Source of the DNA: Alcanivoracaceae bacterium
Lineage (GTDB): Bacteria > Pseudomonadota > Gammaproteobacteria > Pseudomonadales > Alcanivoracaceae
Length of the DNA stretch: 64,000 bases
Reading direction: 5' to 3'
Assembly (NCBI GenBank): GCA_023146255.1
Contig: JAGLCJ010000005.1
Location: forward strand, 248,001 to 312,000
Numbering within the stretch: the first letter of the stretch is position 1; each line of letters begins with the position of its first letter. Below are positions 1-8,424 of this stretch, piece by piece. The notes beneath the pieces are model-generated. The model did not search any database. It saw only the letters and a program-made list of their open reading frames with translations, and had not been told where the DNA came from. The position numbers and the translations under genes were made by a program.

Positions 1-864
1 CATGACCATCTCGCGCAACAGCTTCTTGCGGGGCTGGCGACGCAGCTCACGGGCCTGTTGTTCAGCGCTTGATTGCCATGCCGAGGTCACATCGCGCAAC
101 ACCAGCACTGAACCGGAAAAGGCTTCTCCGGGCTGGTTAAGTGGCGTGGCAGCTATATCAAGCGCCACAGCGATGCCGCCACGCTGAATAAAACATGGCG
201 TGTCACTGCGCCAGGCCTGATCTGATTTGCAGGCCTTGAGCAGTGGTGAGGATGACCAGTCCCAGCAACGAGCACCATCCTCATCGTAGAACAGCAGTGC
301 ATCGACGCGCTTGCCAGCGAGTTCCTCGCGTGGCATGCCAAGCAATGCCGCCGCCGCACCGTTGGCAAATGTCACCAGCCCCTTGGTATCAGCACCAAGA
401 ATGCCCTCACCAATCGCCTGGAGAAGACGCTCGTTCTCATCCTTGAGGCGTTTCATCTGAACCACAGCTTGCTGCAAGCGACGCTTCTGTTGATCCAGAT
501 CGAGAAACACCTCGACCTTGGCGGTCAGGATTTGCTGATCAATTGGCTTGAACAGGTAGTCCACCGCGCCGCACTCATAGCCCTTGAAGACATAGGTGTG
601 CTCTTTGGAAATCGCGGTAACGAAAATAATGGGAATATTGCGGGTTTTCCTGCCTTGACGCAGAAGCTGGGCGACCTCGAATCCATCCATCTCCGGCATC
701 TGCACATCCAGCAGTACCAGCGAAAAGTCATGTTTCAGGGCAAGCTGCAACGCCTCGTTACCAGACGTGGCCATGACCAGCTGGCGTCCTGGGGCTTCAA
801 GGATTGCCTCCAGCGCGATCAGATTTTCCCTGTGGTCATCGACCAGAAGAATGCTTTGCTTCAT
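1..864 (-). CDS. Response regulator with REC and PAS domains (C-terminus cut by window edge)
   Basis: The reading frame is open from the start at 864 to the left window edge, so only the first 288 residues are visible. Residues 1-120 form a receiver domain: it begins MKQSILLVDD, the phospho-acceptor lies in LVLLDVQMPEMDGFEV, and the conserved Lys is in YLFKPID. A short coiled coil (EVFLDLDQQKRRLQQAV) leads into a PAS-like domain (about residues 145-260). An output domain may follow outside the window. The start overlaps the stop of the CheB-like gene by 4 bp (ATGA), so it is translationally coupled as the last visible gene of the signalling operon. The receiver closely resembles that of the gene at 1445-1915, suggesting duplication. 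The output function cannot be told. Confidence 0.85.
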   Translation of the reverse strand, partial: MKQSILLVDDHRENLIALEAILEAPGRQLVMATSGNEALQLALKHDFSLVLLDVQMPEMDGFEVAQLLRQGRKTRNIPIIFVTAISKEHTYVFKGYECGAVDYLFKPIDQQILTAKVEVFLDLDQQKRRLQQAVVQMKRLKDENERLLQAIGEGILGADTKGLVTFANGAAAALLGMPREELAGKRVDALLFYDEDGARCWDWSSSPLLKACKSDQAWRSDTPCFIQRGGIAVALDIAATPLNQPGEAFSGSVLVLRDVTSAWQSSAEQQARELRRQPRKKLLREMVM

Positions 865-1448
865 CGTTTTTGCCGGCTTGTTACCTGCTCGCGCAGGAAC
901 TGTCCTATTTCTTGTAAAGGTAGTATGTAATCAACACACCCGGTCCGAATCGCCGCTTCAGGCATCGTTGGCGCCTCTGCCGTAGCCGGCGCCTGTGCAA
1001 CTGTTGTACCGCCGCGCTGGTGAATATAGCGTATTCCAGCGGCACCGTCCTCGTTGGCACCAGTTAGCAAAACTGCCAGCACGCCGGCACCATAAACGTG
1101 GCCGGCAGAGAAAAACAACTCGTCTATCGAGGGTCTGGAATAATGCACTGGCCAGTGACACGACAGTGCAATAAACCCTCCGCGATCAATCAACATGTGA
1201 AAACCGGGTGGTGATACATATATGACCCCCGGCTCAATCTGCTCCTTGTCTTCCGGGGCCACCACCTTCAGCTCAGTGCGAGACGACAGCACTCTGGCCA
1301 GACGGGATTCGGACTCATAACGTTGGTGCTGGGCCAGAAACAGCGGCACAGGAAACGGCACCTTGAGCTCGGACAGCACCTTGATTGAGGCCTCAACCCC
1401 GCCCCAGGAGGCGCCCATCACCACCGCCCTGACCTCTCCGGCGCTCAT
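861..1448 (-). CDS. Stand-alone CheB-type protein-glutamate methylesterase
   Basis: The 195-residue protein is only the catalytic half of CheB, with no N-terminal receiver. The Ser nucleophile is in GASWGG near the N-terminus, the catalytic His in LAQH, and the Asp in LLTGANEDGAAG, which completes the family triad. In chemotaxis CheB demethylates glutamates placed by CheR on receptors. Here the gene sits between two receiver genes and next to CheR, with no receptor, CheA or CheW visible, so the methylated target may be the large kinase of the same operon (inference). It overlaps both neighbours by 4 bp. The missing receiver may be supplied in trans by the separate receiver protein at 1445-1915. 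Confidence 0.88.
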   Translation of the reverse strand: MSAGEVRAVVMGASWGGVEASIKVLSELKVPFPVPLFLAQHQRYESESRLARVLSSRTELKVVAPEDKEQIEPGVIYVSPPGFHMLIDRGGFIALSCHWPVHYSRPSIDELFFSAGHVYGAGVLAVLLTGANEDGAAGIRYIHQRGGTTVAQAPATAEAPTMPEAAIRTGCVDYILPLQEIGQFLREQVTSRQKR

Positions 1449-1915
1449 CCGCCCGGGCCGCCGCCCTTCTTGGCCGCTTCATAGGCAGCCCGATGTGCCT
1501 GAGCCTGCCGAAGCTTCTCCTGCAACTCACGCCGCTGACGGTCAAGCTGCAGGAAAAAATTCACCTTGCTCTGCAGAACCACCGGATCCAGTGGCTTGAA
1601 CAGATAATCCACCGCGCCCACCTGATAGCCGCGGAAGACATACTTGTCCTCCTTGCTGATGGCGGTGACAAAGATAATCGGGATGGTCTGGGTATCCTTG
1701 CGCTGACGCATCAGCTCCGCCACCTCGAAACCATCCATGCCCGGCATCTGCACATCCAGCAGCACCAGTGAGACATCCTCACGCAGCAGAATCTTTAGTG
1801 CCTCGGGACCCGAGGTCGCTTTCAGCAGCACTCTGCCCTCCGCCTCAAGAATGGCATCGAGGCTGACCAGATTTGCTGGCTGATCATCGACCATCAGTAT
1901 CTTTTGCTCAATCAT
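1445..1915 (-). CDS. Single-domain response regulator with C-terminal coiled coil
   Basis: This 156-residue protein is a receiver domain (about residues 1-122) followed by a charged helical tail (LQLDRQRRELQEKLRQAQAH). Visible motifs are the acidic pair in LMVDDQPAN, the phospho-acceptor in LVLLDVQMPGMDGFE, the Thr in FVTAIS and the Lys in YLFKPLD. It has no output domain, so it probably relays phosphate or acts by protein contact, perhaps on the CheB-type protein encoded directly after it (4-bp overlap). Its stop is 8 bp after... the CheR gene in transcription order, so it belongs to one five-gene operon read leftward. Confidence 0.9.
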   Translation of the reverse strand: MIEQKILMVDDQPANLVSLDAILEAEGRVLLKATSGPEALKILLREDVSLVLLDVQMPGMDGFEVAELMRQRKDTQTIPIIFVTAISKEDKYVFRGYQVGAVDYLFKPLDPVVLQSKVNFFLQLDRQRRELQEKLRQAQAHRAAYEAAKKGGGPGG

Positions 1916-1923
1916 TACCTATC

Positions 1924-2781
1924 TCACAGCACAACTTGTTTGCGACGAAAAATCTTCATCTGCGCGTCCACTGGCTCGAACTCATCGGCAATCCCGGAAA
2001 AGTTGAGGCTTTCCTTGGTCCCCAGACAGAGGACGCCGCCGAGGTCGAGACTGTCCCGAAACAACTGGAACACTCGACGCTGAAGATCCCGGTCAAAATA
2101 AATCAGTACATTCCTGCATACGATTACGTTCATCTCGCCAAACACCTGATCGGTGGCCAGATCGTGGTCGGCAAACAAAATGTTGCGGCGCAGTCGCTGA
2201 TCAATAATCACCCCGTCGTACTTGCAGGTGTAGTAGTCAGACAAAGAGGCCTTGCCGCCCGCCTGAAGGTAATTCTCACCGTACTGGCGAATGGAAGATA
2301 TCGAATAGATCCCTTTCTTGGCAGCCGCCAGAACATTCTTGTCGATATCCGTAGCATAAATCATCGCTCGCTCATACAGGCCTTCTTCCTCCAGCAGGAT
2401 TGCCATGCTGTAAATTTCTTCCCCGGTCGAACAGCCTGCATGCCAGATCTTGATAAAGGGGAAGGTTTTCAGCAATGGCACAACCTCTTCGCGGAAGCGC
2501 CGGTAGAACATCGGATCACGATACATCTCGGTGACATTGACCGTCAGATCATTCAGCAGAGAAACAAAGAACTGTCTGTCCTTCATGACCCGATCAATCA
2601 TTTCCATGATCGAGGGTAGCCCTGACAGATTCAGCCGATGCATGACCCGGCGGCGAATGGATGCCTTGCTGTAGGAACGAAAATCGTAGCCATAGATGTG
2701 AAAGATTGCCTCAAGCAGCAGGCGAATCTCCACGTCTTCCATATCAACCTGGTCGTCCTGAATCTGCGGAACATCGCTCAT
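1924..2781 (-). CDS. CheR-type SAM-dependent glutamate methyltransferase
   Basis: The 285-residue protein fits CheR in length and order: a small N-terminal helical domain (CheR_N, containing IRRRVMHRL) followed by the SAM-binding domain with the motif IWHAGCSTGEEIYSMAILL and the later block VIVCRNVLIYFD. CheR methylates glutamates on chemoreceptors. In this operon, which lacks receptors, CheA and CheW, it more likely modifies a non-chemotaxis sensor. The gene lies 10 bp downstream of the large kinase and 8 bp upstream of the receiver gene. Calling the family is safe; the substrate is inference. Confidence 0.92.
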   Translation of the reverse strand: MSDVPQIQDDQVDMEDVEIRLLLEAIFHIYGYDFRSYSKASIRRRVMHRLNLSGLPSIMEMIDRVMKDRQFFVSLLNDLTVNVTEMYRDPMFYRRFREEVVPLLKTFPFIKIWHAGCSTGEEIYSMAILLEEEGLYERAMIYATDIDKNVLAAAKKGIYSISSIRQYGENYLQAGGKASLSDYYTCKYDGVIIDQRLRRNILFADHDLATDQVFGEMNVIVCRNVLIYFDRDLQRRVFQLFRDSLDLGGVLCLGTKESLNFSGIADEFEPVDAQMKIFRRKQVVL

Positions 2782-2791
2782 GAACGGCTAC

Positions 2792-5700
2792 TCATTTATG
2801 CAACCAGACTCGCATCAGGGAAGTCAGCTTGCCCATATCAATCGGCTTGGAACAGTAATCGTTGGCGCCGGCCTCAAGACATTTTGCCCGGTCATCCTTC
2901 ATCGCTTTTGCGGTAAGTGCGAGGATCGGCAACTTCTGGAACCGGGACTGCTTGCGGATCAGGCTCATGGCTTCGTAGCCATCCATTTCCGGCATCATGA
3001 TATCCATCAGTACGATGTCCATCTCCGGATTGTCCTCTAGCGCCTGAATCGCTTCCTTGCCGTTATTGGCGATGGTGATATTGAAACCAAAGTCTTCAAG
3101 CTGCGCCGAAAGCGCATAGATATTGCGCATATCATCATCCACCAGCAGCAGTTGCTTGCCGGCAAAGACATCATCCCTGTGCTCGACACTGGCAGGTGCG
3201 GGCTTAGGACTGGACGGCATGGTCGATTCCAGCCAATGCAGGAACAACGACGCCTCATTCAGCAGTCGCTCGGACGAACGCTCGGTCTTGAGGATGATAC
3301 GATCGGCATACTTGCGCAGCTTGGCTTCTTCGTCGCGGCTGAGCTCCTTGCCGGTGTAAATGATCACCGGCACCGAATCGTACTCATCGTTACCGTGGAT
3401 TTTCTCGAGCAGCTCGAATCCGTTCATGTCGGGAAGCGTCAAGTCGAGGATCATGCAGTCATGCACCTGCGTGCGCAGCACATCCAGCGCCTCTGCCCCG
3501 GTATGAACGGCGGTAATGGAGACGCCCTTCTCCGAGAACAGCTCACGGATACCTTCGTGCTGCAGCTCACTGTCTTCCACCACCAGCAGGCGACGAACAT
3601 TTTTCTCAATGGCTTTTTCGATCTTCGAAAACGCCTTGACGATGTTATCCTCGGAAATCGGTTTGGTAAGGAAATCAATGGCGCCAAGCTCAAGGGCCTT
3701 CTTGCGCTCGTCCTTGCCGGACAGGAAATGTACCGGAATATCCTTGGTGCGCGGATCGGCCTTCAGCTTCTCCATCACCTGCCAACCGTCCATGCCGGGC
3801 AAGCCGATATCCAGGATGATCGCGCTCGGCCGGTAATGGCGGGCATATTCCAGACCACTCTCGCCATCGGAACAGACATGGCCTTCGAGACCATAGTCAG
3901 CTGCCAAGTCTGTGAGCACACCGGAGAAGTCGCCATCATCCTCAATAATCAACACGGTCTTCTCGCGCACCACGAAGCCTTCCTCCGGGGCCGCAGCTGC
4001 CGGACGAACGCTGGCCACTGCCGGCGTCTGCGCGTAGGGAGACGGTGCGTCAGCACCCTCTTCCTGATAAACGCTGTCTGCATCGCCAACCGGCAGGAAC
4101 AGCATAAAGCTTGTGCCTTTGCCAATGCCCTCACTGAACAGGCCAACGTCACCGCCAAGCAATCGCGCCAGCTCACGGGAAATAGTCAGGCCCAGACCGG
4201 TACCACCGTATTTACGACTGGTTGTGCCATCGGCCTGCTGGAACGCTTCAAACACCAGCTTCTGTTTCTCCGGGGCAATACCGATACCGGAGTCGATTAC
4301 TGACAGGCGCACGGTCTTGCCAGGAATCAGATGTTGACCTGGCAGATCCTTCTGATCCGCCGGCACATCAATACGCAGGCGGACCGAGCCACCGCTTTCC
4401 GTGAACTTCATGGCATTGGAGAGCAGGTTCTTGAGAATCTGCTCCATGCGCTGGCGATCAGTGTAGAAATGCTCCGGCACGCTTTCATCAAGCTCAACCG
4501 AGAAACTCAGGCCACGACTTTCCGCCAGATGGGTAAAGTGGCGACGGAAGTGCTCGCCCAGCTCCGGCACCGAGACATCATCAATGATGATGTCCATCTT
4601 GCCTTCCTCGATTTTCGAGATATCGAGAATGTCGTTGATCAGTGACAGCAGGTCGGAACCTGCCGAATGAATAACCTGGGCATGTTCAATCTGCTTCTCT
4701 TCCAGATTGCCTTTCTTGTTCTGCGCCAGCGCACTGGACAGGATCAGAATACTGTTCAGCGGCGTGCGCAACTCATGCGACATGGTGGAGAGGAATTCGG
4801 ACTTGTACTTCGAGGACATCTCCAGCTCGCGGATTTTTTCTTCCAGCTCCAGCTGCAGATCTTCCAGTACCTTGTTCTTGCGCGACACTTCACCTTTTTG
4901 CTCGGCTAGCAGACGGGCCTGGGCCTCAAGCTCTTCATTGGTAACCCGCAACTCTTCCTGTTGCGCCTGCAGGCTTTCCTCAGACGCGCGCAAAGCCTGA
5001 GCCTGTGACTCAAGCTCTTCATTAATTGCCCGCAGCTCTTCCTGCTGCTGCTGCAAGCGGGATTCGGACGCGGCCAGTTCCATGGCCTGGTCTTCGAGGT
5101 CCTCATTGACCTTCTGCATGGCCAGCTTCTGCTGTTCCAGCTCTTCAGCCTGTTTCTGCGACTGCTCCAGTGCCTCGGCCAGACGCACCCGGCTCTGCGC
5201 GGTATGCACTGACACCGCCACAATGCGAACACTGTCGGAGAGGAATTTCAGGTCATCGTCACTGAAGTCATGGAAGGCGCCCAGTTCGATCACGCCCTTG
5301 ACTTCGTCTTCATGAACAATCGGGGTCACCAGCACATTCCGTGGTGTACCCGCGCCCACCGCCGAGGTGATAGTGAGGTAGTCTTCCGGCACCCGGGCCA
5401 GCAGAATTTGCTTTTTCTCCAGCGCGCACTGACCCACCAGCGATTCACCCAGAGCAAACTCACTGGAAAGATGCTTGCGCCGCTGCATGGCATAGGAACT
5501 GCTCAACTTCAGCATCTGACCGTCGATATCCATGCAATAGAAAGCACCAACCTGACACTCCAGCGTCGGCACCAGATAGTTGAGCATGTTCTCGCCAAGT
5601 TGTTGCAAGGTCATGTCGCCGCGCAGGCGGTCACCCAGGTCTGCAAGGCGGGTCTTGATCAGCTCCTGACGACGATCTTCATCGCGGCGGAACTTGAGGG

Positions 5701-6460
5701 TGTCACGCATCTGCCTGATCGCAGCGAGCAAACGTCCGGCTTCATCATGGCTGTCAACACGGATGTCCTTGTCCCAGTCGCCCTCGGCAATGTCACCGGC
5801 CACTTCCACCGCATACTGGATCGGCTTGACGATACTGCGGGTTACTCTGAAGCTGATGAGAATTAGCAGGACAATGGCACTACCGCCGAAAATCAGACCG
5901 ATAAACTGGGTACTGGCAGTGCTTTCCCGGGCACCACGGAGGTTGTCATAAAACGCGGTGTAGCGGGCTTCCTGAAACTCCTCCTGCGCGTACTCGAACT
6001 GCTCACGCAGCCGCGCAACATTGGCAAGCCCCTCATAAAAGTTGTCGTCTGCCGCAGCACCGGAAACCGCTTCTTCAGCCAGTTTCTGCGCCTCGGTAAA
6101 ATAGGCATTGAATGCATCGACCAGACCATCAACCTCGGCAGCAATGGCCGGATCCACCGACGCCATGGCATTAAGATTTTCGGTAGCCTGCAGGGACAGC
6201 CTGCTGGCCTCTGACAGGGCGTCTTCCTCACCATTGTTAATCGCCCGGATCAAAGCATCCCGAACCATATAGAGAGTCAGGTTGTTCTGGCTGGAGGCCT
6301 CCAGCACCACGAAGTCGATATTCTCGATGGTGCCCAGATCATCAATATTGCGATCGGCCACCAGATAGCTGTAGGCGAAATAGGCCATGAAAATGACGAT
6401 GCCAAGGCCGGCAACGGACAGCACCTTGAGCCGCACAGAGAGGTTCTTGAACCAGTTCAT
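2792..6460 (-). CDS. Membrane hybrid histidine kinase: HAMP, GAF, HisKA, HATPase and three receivers
   Basis: The protein has 1222 residues when started at the ATG at 6460 (MNWFKNLSVRLK), which places a transmembrane helix at about residues 12-33. An upstream in-frame ATG at 6514 would prepend an unlikely leader. A periplasmic helical segment, a second membrane helix (about 187-208), HAMP, GAF (about 290-430) and a long Glu/Gln-rich coiled coil follow. The kinase core has SHELRTPLNS and GLGLTISREL. Three receiver domains lie at the C-terminus, with phospho-acceptors in ILDIGLPGMDGW, ILDLTLPDMNGF and LMDIMMPEMDGY. No HPt domain is seen. It is the first gene of the operon with CheR, CheB and receivers, and resembles CHASE/GAF multi-receiver kinases of phosphorelays. 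The stimulus is unknown. Confidence 0.92.
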   Translation of the reverse strand: MNWFKNLSVRLKVLSVAGLGIVIFMAYFAYSYLVADRNIDDLGTIENIDFVVLEASSQNNLTLYMVRDALIRAINNGEEDALSEASRLSLQATENLNAMASVDPAIAAEVDGLVDAFNAYFTEAQKLAEEAVSGAAADDNFYEGLANVARLREQFEYAQEEFQEARYTAFYDNLRGARESTASTQFIGLIFGGSAIVLLILISFRVTRSIVKPIQYAVEVAGDIAEGDWDKDIRVDSHDEAGRLLAAIRQMRDTLKFRRDEDRRQELIKTRLADLGDRLRGDMTLQQLGENMLNYLVPTLECQVGAFYCMDIDGQMLKLSSSYAMQRRKHLSSEFALGESLVGQCALEKKQILLARVPEDYLTITSAVGAGTPRNVLVTPIVHEDEVKGVIELGAFHDFSDDDLKFLSDSVRIVAVSVHTAQSRVRLAEALEQSQKQAEELEQQKLAMQKVNEDLEDQAMELAASESRLQQQQEELRAINEELESQAQALRASEESLQAQQEELRVTNEELEAQARLLAEQKGEVSRKNKVLEDLQLELEEKIRELEMSSKYKSEFLSTMSHELRTPLNSILILSSALAQNKKGNLEEKQIEHAQVIHSAGSDLLSLINDILDISKIEEGKMDIIIDDVSVPELGEHFRRHFTHLAESRGLSFSVELDESVPEHFYTDRQRMEQILKNLLSNAMKFTESGGSVRLRIDVPADQKDLPGQHLIPGKTVRLSVIDSGIGIAPEKQKLVFEAFQQADGTTSRKYGGTGLGLTISRELARLLGGDVGLFSEGIGKGTSFMLFLPVGDADSVYQEEGADAPSPYAQTPAVASVRPAAAAPEEGFVVREKTVLIIEDDGDFSGVLTDLAADYGLEGHVCSDGESGLEYARHYRPSAIILDIGLPGMDGWQVMEKLKADPRTKDIPVHFLSGKDERKKALELGAIDFLTKPISEDNIVKAFSKIEKAIEKNVRRLLVVEDSELQHEGIRELFSEKGVSITAVHTGAEALDVLRTQVHDCMILDLTLPDMNGFELLEKIHGNDEYDSVPVIIYTGKELSRDEEAKLRKYADRIILKTERSSERLLNEASLFLHWLESTMPSSPKPAPASVEHRDDVFAGKQLLLVDDDMRNIYALSAQLEDFGFNITIANNGKEAIQALEDNPEMDIVLMDIMMPEMDGYEAMSLIRKQSRFQKLPILALTAKAMKDDRAKCLEAGANDYCSKPIDMGKLTSLMRVWLHK

Positions 6461-6626
6461 CCCGGATTCCCGTAGTCTGATACAGGTTGTTGTTATGGCC
6501 AGCGGCAGGGGCACCGCAGACTAGGAATATCAACCTAGACTAGCAGATAGCGTCGGAACGTCACAATTCAGATGAACCCGGCAAGGGGGTATCGGTGAAA
6601 AATGTTGTAAAGCAGGGACTGAAGTA
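6461..6626. other. Intergenic region upstream of the kinase operon
   Basis: This 166-bp gap between the kinase start and the tRNA-Leu fragment must hold the promoter of the leftward signalling operon, but I see no convincing -35/-10 pair. It appears to be ancestral chromosome just outside the proposed island junction. Confidence 0.4.
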
Positions 6627-6681
6627 TGGTGCCCGGGGCCGGACTTGAACCGGCACGTCCCGAAGGACAAGGGATTTTAAG
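6627..6681 (-). pseudogene. 3' fragment of tRNA-Leu(TAA): island attachment site core
   Basis: Read on the minus strand, the segment gives an anticodon loop CTTAAAA, a 3' anticodon stem TCCCT, a Leu-type long variable arm (GTCCTTCGGGAC), a T arm with GGTTCAAGTCC, and an acceptor end finishing GCCCGGGGCACCA-like with CCA at 6627-6629. The sequence upstream of the loop (higher coordinates) does not pair with TCCCT and shows no D arm, so only the 3' portion is present. Such fragments mark one junction of elements that integrate into the 3' end of a tRNA gene. The complete tRNA is expected at the other junction. Confidence 0.8.
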
Positions 6682-6916
6682 CGGGGATTTTTGAGTTCTC
6701 TTAACGGCTCTTAACGTCTCTCGACAGTAAAATATCTCTATCTATATCAATAGGTTATTGTATCCCCTGATCTCGGAATGTATGTTTTCTGCTCACGCCA
6801 ACTAGGCACCATCTAGGCACAAATCGTGAAAATCTAGGCACCAGCTAGGCACGGTTTTTCACGCGGCAGAGCATAAAAAAACGGCGTACTGCAGAGCACG
6901 TCGTGGAGAACAAAGC
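6682..6916. other. Attachment-site arm region between tRNA fragment and integrase
   Basis: Noncoding stretch that contains a near repeat of CTCTTAACG (around 6697-6716) and four CTAGGCAC repeats. Its position between an att core and an integrase gene, and its repeat content, fit the arm region of an integrase-type attachment site. It should also hold the integrase promoter. Confidence 0.6.
6802..6852. repeat. Four CTAGGCAC direct repeats, putative integrase arm-binding sites
   Basis: Exact copies start at 6802, 6813, 6834 and 6845, giving spacings of 11, 21 and 11 bp, close to one and two helical turns. All are in the same orientation. Matching copies near the right end of the window (63931, 63942) also have 11-bp spacing. 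Tyrosine integrases of the lambda type use such arm-type repeats on both attachment arms. Confidence 0.75.
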
Positions 6917-8350
6917 ATGTCCAGATCATCGACCAGAACCACCGCGGGAATCATCACCGTCGCAAAGATCCGATCAGCCTCAGCGGATAGCTGGCTGACC
7001 GAAAACTGGCCAAAAGGCGAAGGCACCTTCCAGGTTCGCAAACTGACTGGCGAACGATGCGTTTATTACTATCGCTACACGGACGCCTCTGGCAAGCAGC
7101 AGCGTATCACCCTGCCCCGCTATAACGAGCAAGGTCAGCCGGTGACCCTGGCGGAGGCCCGCGCCGAAGCCAAGGCACTCGCCCGACGCCACATGCTGGG
7201 TGACAAGAACCTGCGCGAAACGCTCGCTTACGAGCAGCGCAAAGTCGAGGAAGCCCGGGAAGCAGAGCTGGAGAAGGAGCGTATGGCAATGGCGCGCCGT
7301 ACTGCTACTCTGGGCAAGCTCATGGATGCCTACTGCGAGCATCTGCATTCTCAGGGCAAGCCGTCATTCAAGCAGGCCGTCCCTGCCATCCGCCGGCATA
7401 TCAAGGAGCCCTTCCCCGAACTGTGGAATGCCCCAGCAGCGGATCTGGCGCCTACCGACCTGACACGAATCCTGCGGCTGATGGTCGATAACGGCCTGCT
7501 GGGACATGCCAACAAGGTCCGATCCTACATCCGCGCTGCCTATGCTGCGGCCTGTAACGCTCCGCTGAATGCCCGGGCGCCAGAAAGCCTGCGCGAGCTT
7601 CACATCACCACTAACCCGGCCCGGGATCTTGCTGTAATTCAGGGCTCCCGAACGACACGAGATCAGGTGCTGTCCCTCGACGAGCTGCGCTGCTTCTGGA
7701 GGCGGTTAACTGCCACCGACTCCCATGGCGCCGCCATCATTCGTTTCTACATGTTGACCGGTGCCCAGCGTTTTGAGCAGCTCGCGCGGGCCACTACAGA
7801 AGATATCCACGATGGCTGCTTGACCCTTCTGGATCCGAAAGGCCGTCGGGAGAAGGCCCGACGCCATGTATTGCCACTGTTACCGGAAGCCGTAACTGCG
7901 ATGAACGAGATTGCGCCCCACCGGATCGGGCCCTACCTGATTACCCTGAATGGTGGACACAGCGCCTGTGACAACTCCGCCACTACGCCGCACCTGAAGA
8001 AGATCGCCAGCGCCATGATCGAGGCCGGCGAAGTGCAGAAGAGCTTTTCGTTCGGGGTATTACGGCGGACCGTGGAAACCCGGCTTGCCGCCGCCGGCGT
8101 CACGTCGGACGTCAGGGGACACCTGCAAAGCCACGGCCTCGGCGGCGTCCAGACACGCCATTATGATCGGCATGACTACCTAGAGGAAAAACGCCTGGCG
8201 CTGGAGAAGCTACGGGATCTCATGGCCGGAAAGCCGGCGCAGTTAAGTTATCTACCCGGGGCAGGCAAGGACAGCAGCAATATCGCGGACGCACCACAGG
8301 ACTACCCAAACGAGCTCAAGGCATGGGGCAATGGCAGAGGAAAAATTTAA
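6917..8350 (+). CDS. int: Tyrosine recombinase / integrase
   Basis: The 477-residue protein has an N-terminal arm-binding-like domain (about residues 25-90), a long helical linker rich in Glu and Arg, a core-binding helical region, and a C-terminal catalytic domain. Active-site residues can be matched to TGAQRFEQL (Arg I), SFGVLRRTVETRL (Arg II), LQSHGLGG (His region) and TRHYDRHDY (Tyr nucleophile). It lies just inside the tRNA-Leu fragment and arm repeats, as expected for an island integrase that recombines at the 3' end of a tRNA gene. It converges with the RND operon across a 74-bp gap containing small inverted repeats. The start at 6917 follows GGAGAACAAAGC. Confidence 0.9.
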   Translation: MSRSSTRTTAGIITVAKIRSASADSWLTENWPKGEGTFQVRKLTGERCVYYYRYTDASGKQQRITLPRYNEQGQPVTLAEARAEAKALARRHMLGDKNLRETLAYEQRKVEEAREAELEKERMAMARRTATLGKLMDAYCEHLHSQGKPSFKQAVPAIRRHIKEPFPELWNAPAADLAPTDLTRILRLMVDNGLLGHANKVRSYIRAAYAAACNAPLNARAPESLRELHITTNPARDLAVIQGSRTTRDQVLSLDELRCFWRRLTATDSHGAAIIRFYMLTGAQRFEQLARATTEDIHDGCLTLLDPKGRREKARRHVLPLLPEAVTAMNEIAPHRIGPYLITLNGGHSACDNSATTPHLKKIASAMIEAGEVQKSFSFGVLRRTVETRLAAAGVTSDVRGHLQSHGLGGVQTRHYDRHDYLEEKRLALEKLRDLMAGKPAQLSYLPGAGKDSSNIADAPQDYPNELKAWGNGRGKI

Positions 8351-8424
8351 CCTGTCCATAATATGGATATGTGGTCACGGTATTTCCACAACCGAACGCC
8401 CACCAAGATCATCAACCGACTTAT

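Noticed and set aside
1873..2619. Long plus-strand open frame antisense to the CheR gene
   Set aside because: It lies fully within a well-supported CheR frame and has no recognisable domain; it is a by-product of the codon composition.
3152..4303. 383-codon plus-strand frame inside the hybrid kinase
   Set aside because: Antisense to three receiver and kinase domains with clear motifs; no ribosome site or family.
6627..6681. A functional tRNA-Leu gene at this place
   Set aside because: The D arm and 5' half of the acceptor and anticodon stems are absent, so only a 3' fragment remains.
8351..8424. Right end of a small element just after the integrase
   Set aside because: No copy of the tRNA fragment or of CTAGGCAC is present here, whereas the arm repeats reappear at 63931.
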